Of a stretch of DNA of 64,000 bases, positions 1 to 11,548 are shown piece by piece (position 1 is the first letter of the stretch; each line of letters begins with the position of its first letter). The translations under genes and the position numbers were made by a program. The DNA is from Peronospora farinosa (Eukaryota; Oomycota; Peronosporomycetes; Peronosporales; Peronosporaceae), in NCBI GenBank assembly GCA_947646735.1, contig CANTFK010000991.1, positions 434,001 through 498,000 of the forward strand. The letters are read 5' to 3'. The notes beneath the pieces were generated by a model, which saw only the letters and a list, made by a program, of their open reading frames with translations, was not told where the DNA came from and did no database searches.

Positions 1-168
1 GATCCACTACCAGGCAACGTCTGTCAAAACCGTCGGCCTGCTTCTGTAGCCACACACAGCCACGCTGGTGGACGTGGCTCGAAGAGCATCATCGGCTTGC
101 CTACTCCGACCATGAAGATAGTGAAGCCGTTTCACAGGCAGCAAGCGGAGGTGAGTCGAAGAAAGAGT

Positions 169-240
169 TGGACACACCGGGGATTGAACCCGGGGCCTTC
201 CGCTTGCAAAGCGGACGCGCTACCACTGCGCTATGCGCCC
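169..240 (-). tRNA. tRNA-Ala (anticodon TGC), copy 1
   Basis: A 72-nt cloverleaf read on the minus strand: 7-bp acceptor starting GGGCGCA, 4-bp D stem GCGC/GCGC, 5-bp anticodon stem TCCGC/GCGGA around loop TTTGCAA (anticodon TGC, reads GCA), 5-nt variable region, and T stem CCGGG/CCCGG with loop TTCAATC. The G3:U70 pair, the main alanine identity element, is present. There is no intron and no encoded CCA. Internal A-box and B-box promoter sequences are intact. The nearest TTTT on the coding strand is at 26-29, about 140 nt past the 3' end, so a short Pol III terminator is missing. Confidence 0.95.
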
Positions 241-575
241 AGCAATTACATATCAAACTGCCGCAATACAAACAACGCTTTCTCGACCACATACACACCT
301 CTACACGCACCCCAACATTGTACACGCATGGCTACAGGTGATCATTGTCGACTTCTATGCGTCTATCCATTCAAAACGCAGGCTCATCATCGCAGATCCA
401 CTACCAGGCAACGTCTGTCAAAACCGTCGGCCTGCTTCTGTAGCCACACACAGCCACGCTGGTGGACGTGGCTCGAAGAGCATCATCGGCTTGCCTACTC
501 CGACCATGAAGATAGTGTTCAAGGGCAGTGATGCCGTTTCACAGGCAGCAAGCGGAGGTGAGTCGAAGAAAGAGT

Positions 576-647
576 TGGACACACCGGGGATTGAACCCGG
601 GGCCTTCCGCTTGCAAAGCGGACGCGCTACCACTGCGCTATGCGCCC
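576..647 (-). tRNA. tRNA-Ala (TGC), copy 2
   Basis: Fully paired acceptor stem; identical to copy 1 across the 72 nt. Start spacing from the previous copy is 407 bp. Confidence 0.94.
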
Positions 648-982
648 AGCAATTACATATCAAACTGCCGCAATACAAACAACGCTTTCTCGACCACATA
701 CGCACCTCTACACGCACCCCAACATTGTACACGCATGGCTACAGGTGATCATTGTCGACTTCTATGCGTCTATCCATTCAAAACGCAGGCTCATCATCGC
801 AGATCCACTACCAGGCAACGTCTGTCAAAACCGTCGGCCTGCTTCTGTAGCCACACACAGCCACGCTGGTGGACGTGGCTCGAAGAGCATCATCGGCTTG
901 CCTACTCCGACCATGAAGATAGTGTTCAAAGGCAGTGATGCCGTTTCACAGGCAGCAAGCGGAGGTGAGTCGAAGAAAGAGT

Positions 983-1054
983 TGGACACACCGGGGATTG
1001 AACCCGGGGCCTTCCGCTTGCAAAGCGGACGCGCTACCACTGCGCTATGCGCCC
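983..1054 (-). tRNA. tRNA-Ala (TGC), copy 3
   Basis: Fully paired acceptor stem, spacing 407 bp. Confidence 0.94.
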
Positions 1055-1377
1055 AGCAATTACATATCAAACTGCCGCAATACAAACAACGCTTTCTCGA
1101 CCACATACACACCTCTACACGCACCCCAACATTGTACACGCATGGCTACAGGTGATCATTGTCGACTTCTATGCGTCTATCCATTCAAAACGCAGGCTCA
1201 TCATCGCAGATCCACTACCAGGCAACGTCTGTCAAAACCGTCGGCCTGCTTCTGTAGCCACACACAGCCACGCTGGTGGACGTGGCTCGAAGAGCATCAT
1301 CGGCTTGCCTACTCCGACCATGAAGATAGTGATAGCCGTTTCACAGGCAGCAAGCGGAGGTGAGTCGAAGAAAGAGT

Positions 1378-1449
1378 TGGACACACCGGGGATTGAACCC
1401 GGGGCCTTCCGCTTGCAAAGCGGACGCGCTACCACTGCGCTATGCGCCC
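1378..1449 (-). tRNA. tRNA-Ala (TGC), copy 4
   Basis: Fully paired acceptor stem. Spacing 395 bp because of a short deletion in the downstream trailer (GTGATAGCC junction). Confidence 0.94.
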
Positions 1450-1784
1450 AGCAATTACATATCAAACTGCCGCAATACAAACAACGCTTTCTCGACCACA
1501 TACACACCTCTACACGCACCCCAACATTGTACACGCATGGCTACAGGTGATCATTGTCGACTTCTATGCGTCTATCCATTCAAAACGCAGGCTCATCATC
1601 GCAGATCCACTACCAGGCAACGTCTGTCAAAATCGTCGGCCTGCTTCTGTAGCCACACACAGCCACGCTGGTGGACGTGGCTCGAAGAGCATCATCGGCT
1701 TGCCTACTCCGACCATGAAGATAGTGTTCAAAGGCAGTGATGCCGTTTCACAGGCAGCAAACGGAGGTGAGTCGAAGAAAGAGT

Positions 1785-1856
1785 TGGACACACCGGGGAT
1801 TGAACCCGGGGCCTTCCGCTTGCAAAGCGGACGCGCTACCACTGCGCTATGCGCCC
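1785..1856 (-). tRNA. tRNA-Ala (TGC), copy 5
   Basis: Fully paired acceptor stem. The trailer carries the AACGG variant. Confidence 0.94.
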
Positions 1857-2191
1857 AGCAATTACATATCAAACTGCCGCAATACAAACAACGCTTTCTC
1901 GACCACATACGCACCTCTACACGCACCCCAACATTGTACACGCATGGCTACAGGTGATCATTGTCGACTTCTATGCGTCTATCCATTCAAAACGCAGGCT
2001 CATCATCGCAGATCCACTACCAGGCAACGTCTGTCAAAACCGTCGGCCTGCTTCTGTAGCCACACACAGCCACGCTGGTGGACGTGGCTCGAAGAGCATC
2101 ATCGGCTTGCCTACTCCGACCATGAAGATAGTGTTCAAAGGCAGTGATGCCGTTTCACAGGCAGCAAACGGAGGTGAGTCGAAGAAAGAGT

Positions 2192-2263
2192 TGGACACAC
2201 CGGGGATTGAACCCGGGGCCTTCCGCTTGCAAAGCGGACGCGCTACCACTGCGCTATGCGCCC
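2192..2263 (-). tRNA. tRNA-Ala (TGC), copy 6
   Basis: Fully paired acceptor stem; AACGG trailer variant. Confidence 0.94.
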
Positions 2264-2598
2264 AGCAATTACATATCAAACTGCCGCAATACAAACAACG
2301 CTTTCTCGACCACATACGCACCTCTACACGCACCCCAACATTGTACACGCATGGCTACAGGTGATCATTGTCGACTTCTATGCGTCTATCCATTCAAAAC
2401 GCAGGCTCATCATCGCAGATCCACTACCAGGCAACGTCTGTCAAAATCGTCGGCCTGCTTCTGTAGCCACACACAGCCACGCTGGTGGACGTGGCTCGAA
2501 GAGCATCATCGGCTTGCCTACTCCGACCATGAAGATAGTGTTCAAGGGCAGTGATGCCGTTTCACAGGCAGCAAACGGAGGTGAGTCGAAGAAAGAGT

Positions 2599-2670
2599 TG
2601 GACACACCGGGGATTGAACCCGGGGCCTTCCGCTTGCAAAGCGGACGCGCTACCACTGCGCTATGCGCCC
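2599..2670 (-). tRNA. tRNA-Ala (TGC), copy 7
   Basis: Fully paired acceptor stem; AACGG trailer variant. Confidence 0.94.
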
Positions 2671-3006
2671 AGCAATTACATATCAAACTGCCGCAATACA
2701 AACAACGCTTTCTCGACCACATACGCACCTCTACACGCACCCCAACATTGTACACGCATGGCTACAGGTGATCATTGTCGACTTCTATGCGTCTATCCAT
2801 TCAAAACGCAGGCTCATCATCGCAGATCCACTACCAAGGCAACGTCTGTCAAAACCGTCGGCCTGCTTCTGTAGCCACACACAGCCACGCTGTTGTATGT
2901 GGCTCGAAGAGCATCATCGGCTTGCCTACTCCGACCATGAAGATAGTGTTCAAGGGCAGTGAAGCCGTTTCACAGGCAGCAAGCGGAGGTGAGTCGAAGA
3001 AAGAGT

Positions 3007-3078
3007 TGGACACACCGGGGATTGAACCCGGGGCCTTCCGCTTGCAAAGCGGACGCGCTACCACTGCGCTATGCGCCC
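3007..3078 (-). tRNA. tRNA-Ala (TGC), copy 8
   Basis: Fully paired acceptor stem. Spacing 408 bp, from a one-base insertion in the spacer (CCAAGGC). Confidence 0.94.
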
Positions 3079-3413
3079 AGCAATTACATATCAAACTGCC
3101 GCAATACAAACAACGCTTTCTCGACCACATACACACCTCTACACGCACCCCAACATTGTACACGCATGGCTACAGGTGATCATCGTCGACTTCTATGCGT
3201 CTATCCATTCAAAACGCAGGCTCATCATCGCAGATCCACTACCAGGCAACGTCTGTCAAAACCGTCGGCCTGCTTCTGTAGCCACACACAGCCACGCTGG
3301 TGGACGTGGCTCGAAGAGCATCATCGGCTTGCCTACTCCGACCATGAAGATAGTGTTCAAGGGCAGTGATGCCGTTTCACAGGCAGCAAACGGAGGTGAG
3401 TCGAAGAAAGAGT

Positions 3414-3485
3414 TGGACACACCGGGGATTGAACCCGGGGCCTTCCGCTTGCAAAGCGGACGCGCTACCACTGCGCTATGCGCCC
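3414..3485 (-). tRNA. tRNA-Ala (TGC), copy 9
   Basis: Fully paired acceptor stem; AACGG trailer variant. Confidence 0.94.
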
Positions 3486-3819
3486 AGCAATTACATATCA
3501 AACTGCCGCAATACAAACAACGCTTTCTCGACCACATACGCACCTCTACACGCACCCCAACATTGTACACGCATGGCTACAGGTGATCATTGTCGACTTC
3601 TATGCGTCTATCCATTCAAAACGCAGGCTCATCATCGCAGATCCACTACCAAGCAACGTCTGTCAAAACCGTCGGCCTGCTTCTGTAGCCACACACAGCC
3701 ACGCTGTTGTATGTGGCTCGAAGAGCATCATCGGCTTGCCTACTCCGACCATGAAGATAGTGTCAAGGGCAGTGATGCCGTTTCACAGGCAGCAAGCGGA
3801 GGTGAGTCGAAGAAAGAGT

Positions 3820-3891
3820 TGGACACACCGGGGATTGAACCCGGGGCCTTCCGCTTGCAAAGCGGACGCGCTACCACTGCGCTATGCGCCC
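3820..3891 (-). tRNA. tRNA-Ala (TGC), copy 10
   Basis: Fully paired acceptor stem; spacing 406 bp. Confidence 0.94.
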
Positions 3892-4226
3892 AGCAATTAC
3901 ATATCAAACTGCCGCAATACAAACAACGCTTTCTCGACCACATACACACCTCTACACGCACCCCAACATTGTACACGCATGGCTACAGGTGATCATTGTC
4001 GACTTCTATGCGTCTATCCATTCAAAACGCAGGCTCATCATCGCAGATCCACTACCAGGCAACGTCTGTCAAAACCGTCGGCCTGCTTCTGTAGCCACAC
4101 ACAGCCACGCTGGTGGACGTGGCTCGAAGAGCATCATCGGCTTGCCTACTCCGACCATGAAGATAGTGTTCAAAGGCAGTGATGCCGTTTCACAGGCAGC
4201 AAACGGAGGTGAGTCGAAGAAAGAGT

Positions 4227-4298
4227 TGGACACACCGGGGATTGAACCCGGGGCCTTCCGCTTGCAAAGCGGACGCGCTACCACTGCGCTATGCGCCC
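4227..4298 (-). tRNA. tRNA-Ala (TGC), copy 11
   Basis: Fully paired acceptor stem; AACGG trailer variant. Confidence 0.94.
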
Positions 4299-4633
4299 AG
4301 CAATTACATATCAAACTGCCGCAATACAAACAACGCTTTCTCGACCACATACGCACCTCTACACGCACCCCAACATTGTACACGCATGGCTACAGGTGAT
4401 CATTGTCGACTTCTATGCGTCTATCCATTCAAAACGCAGGCTCATCATCGCAGATCCACTACCAGGCAACGTCTGTCAAAACCGTCGGCCTGCTTCTGTA
4501 GCCACACACAGCCACGCTGTTGTATGTGGCTCGAAGAGCATCATCGGCTTGCCTACTCCGACCATGAAGATAGTGTTCAAAGGCAGTGATGCCGTTTCAC
4601 AGGCAGCAAACGGAGGTGAGTCGAAGAAAGAGT

Positions 4634-4705
4634 TGGACACACCGGGGATTGAACCCGGGGCCTTCCGCTTGCAAAGCGGACGCGCTACCACTGCGCTATG
4701 CGCCC
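4634..4705 (-). tRNA. tRNA-Ala (TGC), copy 12
   Basis: Fully paired acceptor stem; AACGG trailer variant. Confidence 0.94.
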
Positions 4706-5027
4706 AGCAATTACATATCAAACTGCCGCAATACAAACAACGCTTTCTCGACCACATACGCACCTCTACACGCACCCCAACATTGTACACGCATGGCTAC
4801 AGGTGATCATCGTCGACTTCTATGCGTCTATCCATTCAAAACGCAGGCTCATCATCGCAGATCCACTACCAGGCAACGTCTGTCAAAACCGTCGGCCTGC
4901 TTCTGTAGCCACACACAGCCACGCTGTTGTATGTGGCTCGAAGAGCATCATCGGCTTGCCTACTCCGACCATGAAGATAGTGAAGCCGTTTCACAGGCAG
5001 CAAGCGGAGGTGAGTCGAAGAAAGAGT

Positions 5028-5099
5028 TGGATACACCGGGGATTGAACCCGGGGCCTTCCGCTTGCAAAGCGGACGCGCTACCACTGCGCTATGCGCCC
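5028..5099 (-). tRNA. tRNA-Ala (TGC), copy 13, one acceptor mismatch
   Basis: The acceptor 3' strand carries G69 to A, giving a C4:A69 mismatch; the rest is unchanged and G3:U70 is kept. Spacing 394 bp (13-bp trailer deletion). Confidence 0.85.
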
Positions 5100-5421
5100 A
5101 GCAATTACATATCAAACTGCCGCAATACAAACAACGCTTTCTCGACCACATACGCACCTCTACACGCACCCCAACATTGTACACGCATGGCTACAGGTGA
5201 TCATCGTCGACTTCTATGCGTCTATCCATTCAAAACGCAGGTTCATCATCGCAGATCCACTACCAGGCAACGTCTGTCAAAACCGTCGGCCTGCTTCTGT
5301 AGCCACACACAGCCACGCTGGTGGACGTGGCTCGAAGAGCATCATCGGCTTGCCTACTCCGACCATGAAGATAGTGAAGCCGTTTCACAGGCAGCAAGCG
5401 GAGGTGAGTCGAAGAAAGAGT

Positions 5422-5493
5422 TGGATACACCGGGGATTGAACCCGGGGCCTTCCGCTTGCAAAGCGGACGCGCTACCACTGCGCTATGCGCCC
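5422..5493 (-). tRNA. tRNA-Ala (TGC), copy 14, one acceptor mismatch
   Basis: Same C4:A69 mismatch as copy 13; spacing 394 bp. Confidence 0.85.
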
Positions 5494-5827
5494 AGCAATT
5501 ACATATCAAACTGCCGCAATACAAACAACGCTTTCTCGACCACATACGCACCTCTACACGCACCCCAACATTGTACACGCATGGCTACAGGTGATCATCG
5601 TCGACTTCTATGCGTCTATCCATTCAAAACGCAGGTTCATCATCGCAGATCCACTACCAGGCAACGTCTGTCAAAACCGTCGGCCTGCTTCTGTAGCCAC
5701 ACACAGCCACGCTGGTGGACGTGGCTCGAAGAGCATCACGGCTTGCCTACTCCGACCATGAAGATAGTGTTCAAGGGCAGTGAAGCCGTTTCACAGGCAG
5801 CAAGCGGAGGTGAGTCGAAGAAAGAGT

Positions 5828-5899
5828 TGTATACACCGGGGATTGAACCCGGGGCCTTCCGCTTGCAAAGCGGACGCGCTACCACTGCGCTATGCGCCC
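5828..5899 (-). tRNA. tRNA-Ala (TGC), copy 15, two acceptor mismatches
   Basis: Carries A69 and also C71 to A, so C4:A69 and G2:A71 are both unpaired. It may be a pseudogene. This is the only double variant in the middle of the array. Confidence 0.72.
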
Positions 5900-6222
5900 A
5901 GCAATTACATATCGAGCTGCCGCAATACAAACAACGCTTTCTCGACCACATACACACCTCTACACGCACCCCAACATTGTACACGCATGGCTACAGGTGA
6001 TCATCGTCGACTTCTATGCGTCTATCCATTCAAAACGCAGGCTCATCATCGCAGATCCACTACCAGGCAACGTCTGTCAAAACCGTCGGCCTGCTTCTGT
6101 AGCCACACACAGCCACGCTGGTGGACGTGGCTCGAAGAGCATCATCGGCTTGCCTACTCCGACCATGAAGATAGTGAAGGCCGTTTCACAGGCAGCAAGC
6201 GGAGGTGAGTCGAAGAAAGAGT

Positions 6223-6294
6223 TGGACACACCGGGGATTGAACCCGGGGCCTTCCGCTTGCAAAGCGGACGCGCTACCACTGCGCTATGCGCCC
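6223..6294 (-). tRNA. tRNA-Ala (TGC), copy 16
   Basis: Fully paired acceptor stem; spacing 395 bp. Confidence 0.94.
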
Positions 6295-6629
6295 AGCAAT
6301 TACATATCAAACTGCCGCAATACAAACAACGCTTTCTCGACCACATACACACCTCTACACGCACCCCAACATTGTACACGCATGGCTACAGGTGATCATC
6401 GTCGACTTCTATGCGTCTATCCATTCAAAACGCAGGTTCATCATCGCAGATCCACTACCAGGCAACGTCTGTCAAAACCGCCGGCCTGCTTCTGTAGCCA
6501 CACACAGCCACGCTGGTGGACGTGGCTCGAAGAGCATCATCGGCTTGCCTACTCCTACCATGAAGATAGTGTTCAAGGGCAGTGAAGCCGTTTCACAGGC
6601 AGCAAGCGGAGGTGAGTCGAAGAAAGAGT

Positions 6630-6701
6630 TGGACACACCGGGGATTGAACCCGGGGCCTTCCGCTTGCAAAGCGGACGCGCTACCACTGCGCTATGCGCC
6701 C
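6630..6701 (-). tRNA. tRNA-Ala (TGC), copy 17
   Basis: Fully paired acceptor stem; spacing 407 bp. Confidence 0.94.
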
Positions 6702-7036
6702 AGCAATTACATATCAAACTGCCGCAATACAAACAACGCTTTCTCGACCACATACACACCTCTACACGCACCCCAACATTGTACACGCATGGCTACAGGT
6801 GATCATCGTCGACTTCTATGCGTCTATCCATTCAAAACGCAGGTTCATCATCGCAGATCCACTACCAGGCAACGTCTGTCAAAACCGTCGGCCTGCTTCT
6901 GTAGCCACACACAGCCACGCTGGTGGACGTGGCTCGAAGAGCATCATCGGCTTGCCTACTCCTACCATGAAGATAGTGTTCAAGGGCAGTGAAGCCGTTT
7001 CACAGGCAGCAAGCGGAGGTGAGTCGAAGAAAGAGT

Positions 7037-7108
7037 TGGACACACCGGGGATTGAACCCGGGGCCTTCCGCTTGCAAAGCGGACGCGCTACCACTGCGCT
7101 ATGCGCCC
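7037..7108 (-). tRNA. tRNA-Ala (TGC), copy 18
   Basis: Fully paired acceptor stem; spacing 407 bp. Confidence 0.94.
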
Positions 7109-7430
7109 AGCAATTACATATCAAACTGCCGCAATACAAACAACGCTTTCTCGACCACATACGCACCTCTACACGCACCCCAACATTGTACACGCATGGC
7201 TACAGGTGATCATCGTCGACTTCTATGCGTCTATCCATTCAAAACGCAGGCTCATCATCGCAGATCCACTACCAGGCAACGTCTGTCAAAACCGTCGGCC
7301 TGCTTCTGTAGCCACACACAGCCACGCTGGTGGACGTGGCTCGAAGAGCATCATCGGCTTGCCTACTCCGACCATGAAGATAGTGAAGCCGTTTCACAGG
7401 CAGCAAGCGGAGGTGAGTCGAAGAAAGAGT

Positions 7431-7502
7431 TGGATACACCGGGGATTGAACCCGGGGCCTTCCGCTTGCAAAGCGGACGCGCTACCACTGCGCTATGCGC
7501 CC
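7431..7502 (-). tRNA. tRNA-Ala (TGC), copy 19, one acceptor mismatch
   Basis: C4:A69 mismatch only; spacing 394 bp. Confidence 0.85.
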
Positions 7503-7837
7503 AGCAATTACATATCAAACTGCCGCAATACAAACAACGCTTTCTCGACCACATACGCACCTCTACACGCACCCCAACATTGTACACGCATGGCTACAGG
7601 TGATCATCGTCGACTTCTATGCGTCTATCCATTCAAAACGCAGGTTCATCATCGCAGATCCACTACCAGGCAACGTCTGTCAAAACCGTCGGCCTGCTTC
7701 TGTAGCCACACACAGCCACGCTGGTGGACGTGGCTCGAAGAGCATCATCGGCTTGCCTACTCCGACCATGAAGATAGTGTTCAAGGGCAGTGAAGCCGTT
7801 TCACAGGCAGCAAGCGGAGGTGAGTCGAAGAAAGAGT

Positions 7838-7909
7838 TGGATACACCGGGGATTGAACCCGGGGCCTTCCGCTTGCAAAGCGGACGCGCTACCACTGCGC
7901 TATGCGCCC
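7838..7909 (-). tRNA. tRNA-Ala (TGC), copy 20, one acceptor mismatch
   Basis: C4:A69 mismatch only; spacing 407 bp. Confidence 0.85.
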
Positions 7910-8244
7910 AGCAATTACATATCAAACTGCCGCAATACAAACAACGCTTTCTCGACCACATACACACCTCTACACGCACCCCAACATTGTACACGCATGG
8001 CTACAGGTGATCATCGTCGACTTCTATGCGTCTATCCATTCAAAACGCAGGCTCATCATCGCAGATCCACTACCAGGCAACGTCTGTCAAAACCGTCGGC
8101 CTGCTTCTGTAGCCACACACAGCCACGCTGGTGGACGTGGCTCGAAGAGCATCATCGGCTTGCCTACTCCGACCATGAAGATAGTGTTCAAGGGCAGTGA
8201 TGCCGTTTCACAGGCAGCAAGCGGAGGTGAGTCGAAGAAAGAGT

Positions 8245-8316
8245 TGGACACACCGGGGATTGAACCCGGGGCCTTCCGCTTGCAAAGCGGACGCGCTACC
8301 ACTGCGCTATGCGCCC
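8245..8316 (-). tRNA. tRNA-Ala (TGC), copy 21
   Basis: Fully paired acceptor stem; spacing 407 bp. Confidence 0.94.
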
Positions 8317-8651
8317 AGCAATTACATATCAAACTGCCGCAATACAAACAACGCTTTCTCGACCACATACACACCTCTACACGCACCCCAACATTGTACA
8401 CGCATGGCTACAGGTGATCATCGTCGACTTCTATGCGTCTATCCATTCAAAACGCAGGTTCATCATCGCAGATCCACTACCAGGCAACGTCTGTCAAAAC
8501 CGTCGGCCTGCTTCTGTAGCCACACACAGCCACGCTGGTGGACGTGGCTCGAAGAGCATCATCGGCTTGCCTACTCCTACCATGAAGATAGTGTTCAAGG
8601 GCAGTGAAGCCGTTTCACAGGCAGCAAGCGGAGGTGAGTCGAAGAAAGAGT

Positions 8652-8723
8652 TGGACACACCGGGGATTGAACCCGGGGCCTTCCGCTTGCAAAGCGGACG
8701 CGCTACCACTGCGCTATGCGCCC
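8652..8723 (-). tRNA. tRNA-Ala (TGC), copy 22
   Basis: Fully paired acceptor stem; spacing 407 bp. Confidence 0.94.
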
Positions 8724-9057
8724 AGCAATTACATATCAAACTGCCGCAATACAAACAACGCTTTCTCGACCACATACACACCTCTACACGCACCCCAACA
8801 TTGTACACGCATGGCTACAGGTGATCATCGTCGACTTCTATGCGTCTATCCATTCAAAACGCAGGTTCATCATCGCAGATCCACTACCAGGCAACGTCTG
8901 TCAAAACCGTCGGCCTGCTTCTGTAGCCACACACAGCCACGCTGGTGGACGTGGCTCGAAGAGCATCACGGCTTGCCTACTCCTACCATGAAGATAGTGT
9001 TCAAGGGCAGTGAAGCCGTTTCACAGGCAGCAAGCGGAGGTGAGTCGAAGAAAGAGT

Positions 9058-9129
9058 TGGACACACCGGGGATTGAACCCGGGGCCTTCCGCTTGCAAAG
9101 CGGACGCGCTACCACTGCGCTATGCGCCC
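9058..9129 (-). tRNA. tRNA-Ala (TGC), copy 23
   Basis: Fully paired acceptor stem; spacing 406 bp. Confidence 0.94.
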
Positions 9130-9464
9130 AGCAATTACATATCAAACTGCCGCAATACAAACAACGCTTTCTCGACCACATACGCACCTCTACACGCACC
9201 CCAACATTGTACACGCATGGCTACAGGTGATCATCGTCGACTTCTATGCGTCTATCCATTCAAAACGCAGGCTCATCATCGCAGATCCACTACCAGGCAA
9301 CGTCTGTCAAAACCGTCGGCCTGCTTCTGTAGCCACACACAGCCACGCTGGTGGACGTGGCTCGAAGAGCATCATCGGCTTGCTTACTCCGACCATGAAG
9401 ATAGTGTTCAAGGGCAGTGATGCCGTTTCACAGGCAGCAAGCGGAGGTGAGTCGAAGAAAGAGT

Positions 9465-9536
9465 TGGACACACCGGGGATTGAACCCGGGGCCTTCCGCT
9501 TGCAAAGCGGACGCGCTACCACTGCGCTATGCGCCC
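9465..9536 (-). tRNA. tRNA-Ala (TGC), copy 24
   Basis: Fully paired acceptor stem. This is the last unmutated copy before the right end of the array. Confidence 0.94.
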
Positions 9537-9858
9537 AGCAATTACATATCAAACTGCCGCAATACAAACAACGCTTTCTCGACCACTTACGCACCTCTAC
9601 ACGCACCCCAACATTGTACACGCATGGCTACAGGTGATCATTGTCGACTTCTATGCGTCTATCCATTCAAAACGCAGGCTCATCATCGCAGATCCACTAC
9701 CAAGCAACGTCTGTCAAAACCGTCGGCCTGCTTCTGTAGCCACACACAGCCACGCTGTTGTATGTGGCTCGAAGAGCATCATCGGCTTGCTTACTCCGAA
9801 CATGAAGATAGTGAAGCCGTTTCACAGGCAGCAAGCGGAGGTGAGTCGAAGAAAGAGT

Positions 9859-9930
9859 TGTATACACCGGGGATTGAACCCGGGGCCTTCCGCTTGCAAA
9901 GCGGACGCGCTACCACTGCGCTATGCGCCC
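9859..9930 (-). tRNA. tRNA-Ala (TGC), copy 25, two acceptor mismatches
   Basis: C4:A69 and G2:A71 mismatches; first of five consecutive double variants at the array end. Possible pseudogene. Confidence 0.72.
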
Positions 9931-10264
9931 AGCAATTACATATCAAACTGCCGCAATACAAACAACGCTTTCTCGACCACATACACACCTCTACACGCAC
10001 CCCAACATTGTACACGCATGGCTACAGGTGATCATCGTCGACTTCTATGCGTCTATCCATTCAAAACGCAGGCTCATCATCGCAGATCCACTACCAGGCA
10101 ACGTCTGTCAAAACCGTCGGCCTGCTTCTGTAGCCACACACAGCCACGCTGGTGGACGTGGCTCGAAGAGCATCACGGCTTGCTTACTCCGACCATGAAG
10201 ATAGTGTTCAAGGGCAGTGATGCCGTTTCACAGGCAGCAAGCGGAGGTGAGTCGAAGAAAGAGT

Positions 10265-10336
10265 TGTATACACCGGGGATTGAACCCGGGGCCTTCCGCT
10301 TGCAAAGCGGACGCGCTACCACTGCGCTATGCGCCC
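10265..10336 (-). tRNA. tRNA-Ala (TGC), copy 26, two acceptor mismatches
   Basis: C4:A69 and G2:A71 mismatches; spacing 406 bp. Confidence 0.72.
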
Positions 10337-10662
10337 AGCAATTACATATCAAACTGCCGCAATACAAACAACGCTTTCTCGACCACATACGCACCTCTAC
10401 ACGCACCCCAACATTGTACACGCATGGCTACAGGTGATCATCGTCGACTTCTATGCGTCTATCCATTCAAAACGCAGGCTCATCATCGCAGATCCACTAC
10501 CAGGCAACGTCTGTCAAAACCGTCGGCCTGCTTCTGTAGCCACACACAGCCACGCTGGTGGACGTGGCTCGAAGAGCATCATCGGCTTGCTTACTCCGAC
10601 CATGAAGATAGTGAAGGGGGCCGTTTCACAGGCAGCAAGCGGAGGTGAGTCGAAGAAAGAGT

Positions 10663-10734
10663 TGTATACACCGGGGATTGAACCCGGGGCCTTCCGCTTG
10701 CAAAGCGGACGCGCTACCACTGCGCTATGCGCCC
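10663..10734 (-). tRNA. tRNA-Ala (TGC), copy 27, two acceptor mismatches
   Basis: C4:A69 and G2:A71 mismatches. Spacing 398 bp; the trailer carries a unique run of five G in place of the usual segment. Confidence 0.72.
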
Positions 10735-11069
10735 AGCAATTACATATCAAACTGCCGCAATACAAACAACGCTTTCTCGACCACATACACACCTCTACAC
10801 GCACCCCAACATTGTACACGCATGGCTACAGGTGATCATCGTCGACTTCTATGCGTCTATCCATTCAAAACGCAGGCTCATCATCGCAGATCCACTACCA
10901 GGCAACGTCTGTCAAAACCGTCGGCCTGCTTCTGTAGCCACACACAGCCACGCTGGTGGACGTGGCTCGAAGAGCATCATCGGCTTGCTTACTCCGACCA
11001 TGAAGATAGTGTTCAAGGGCAGTGATGCCGTTTCACAGGCAGCAAGCGGAGGTGAGTCGAAGAAAGAGT

Positions 11070-11141
11070 TGTATACACCGGGGATTGAACCCGGGGCCTT
11101 CCGCTTGCAAAGCGGACGCGCTACCACTGCGCTATGCGCCC
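11070..11141 (-). tRNA. tRNA-Ala (TGC), copy 28, two acceptor mismatches
   Basis: C4:A69 and G2:A71 mismatches; spacing 407 bp. Confidence 0.72.
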
Positions 11142-11476
11142 AGCAATTACATATCAAACTGCCGCAATACAAACAACGCTTTCTCGACCACATACGCACC
11201 TCTGCACGCACCCCAACATTGTACACGCATGGCTACAGGTGATCATCGTCGACTTCTATGCGCCTATCCATTCAAAACGCAGGCTCATCATCGCAGATCC
11301 ACTACCAGGCAACGTCTGTCAAAACCGTCGGCCTGCTTCTGTAGCCACACACAGCCACGCTGGTGGACGTGGCTCGAAGAGCATCATCGGCTTGCCTACT
11401 CCGACCATGAAGATAGTGTTCAAAGGCAGTGAAGCCGTTTCACAGGCAGCAAGCGGAGGTGAGTCGAAGAAAGAGT

Positions 11477-11548
11477 TGTATACACCGGGGATTGAACCCG
11501 GGGCCTTCCGCTTGCAAAGCGGACGCGCTACCACTGCGCTATGCGCCC
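11477..11548 (-). tRNA. tRNA-Ala (TGC), copy 29 (last), two acceptor mismatches
   Basis: C4:A69 and G2:A71 mismatches. Its 5' flank keeps only about 25 bp of unit sequence (11549-11573) before unrelated DNA, so it has lost the upstream region shared by the other copies. Confidence 0.7.
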
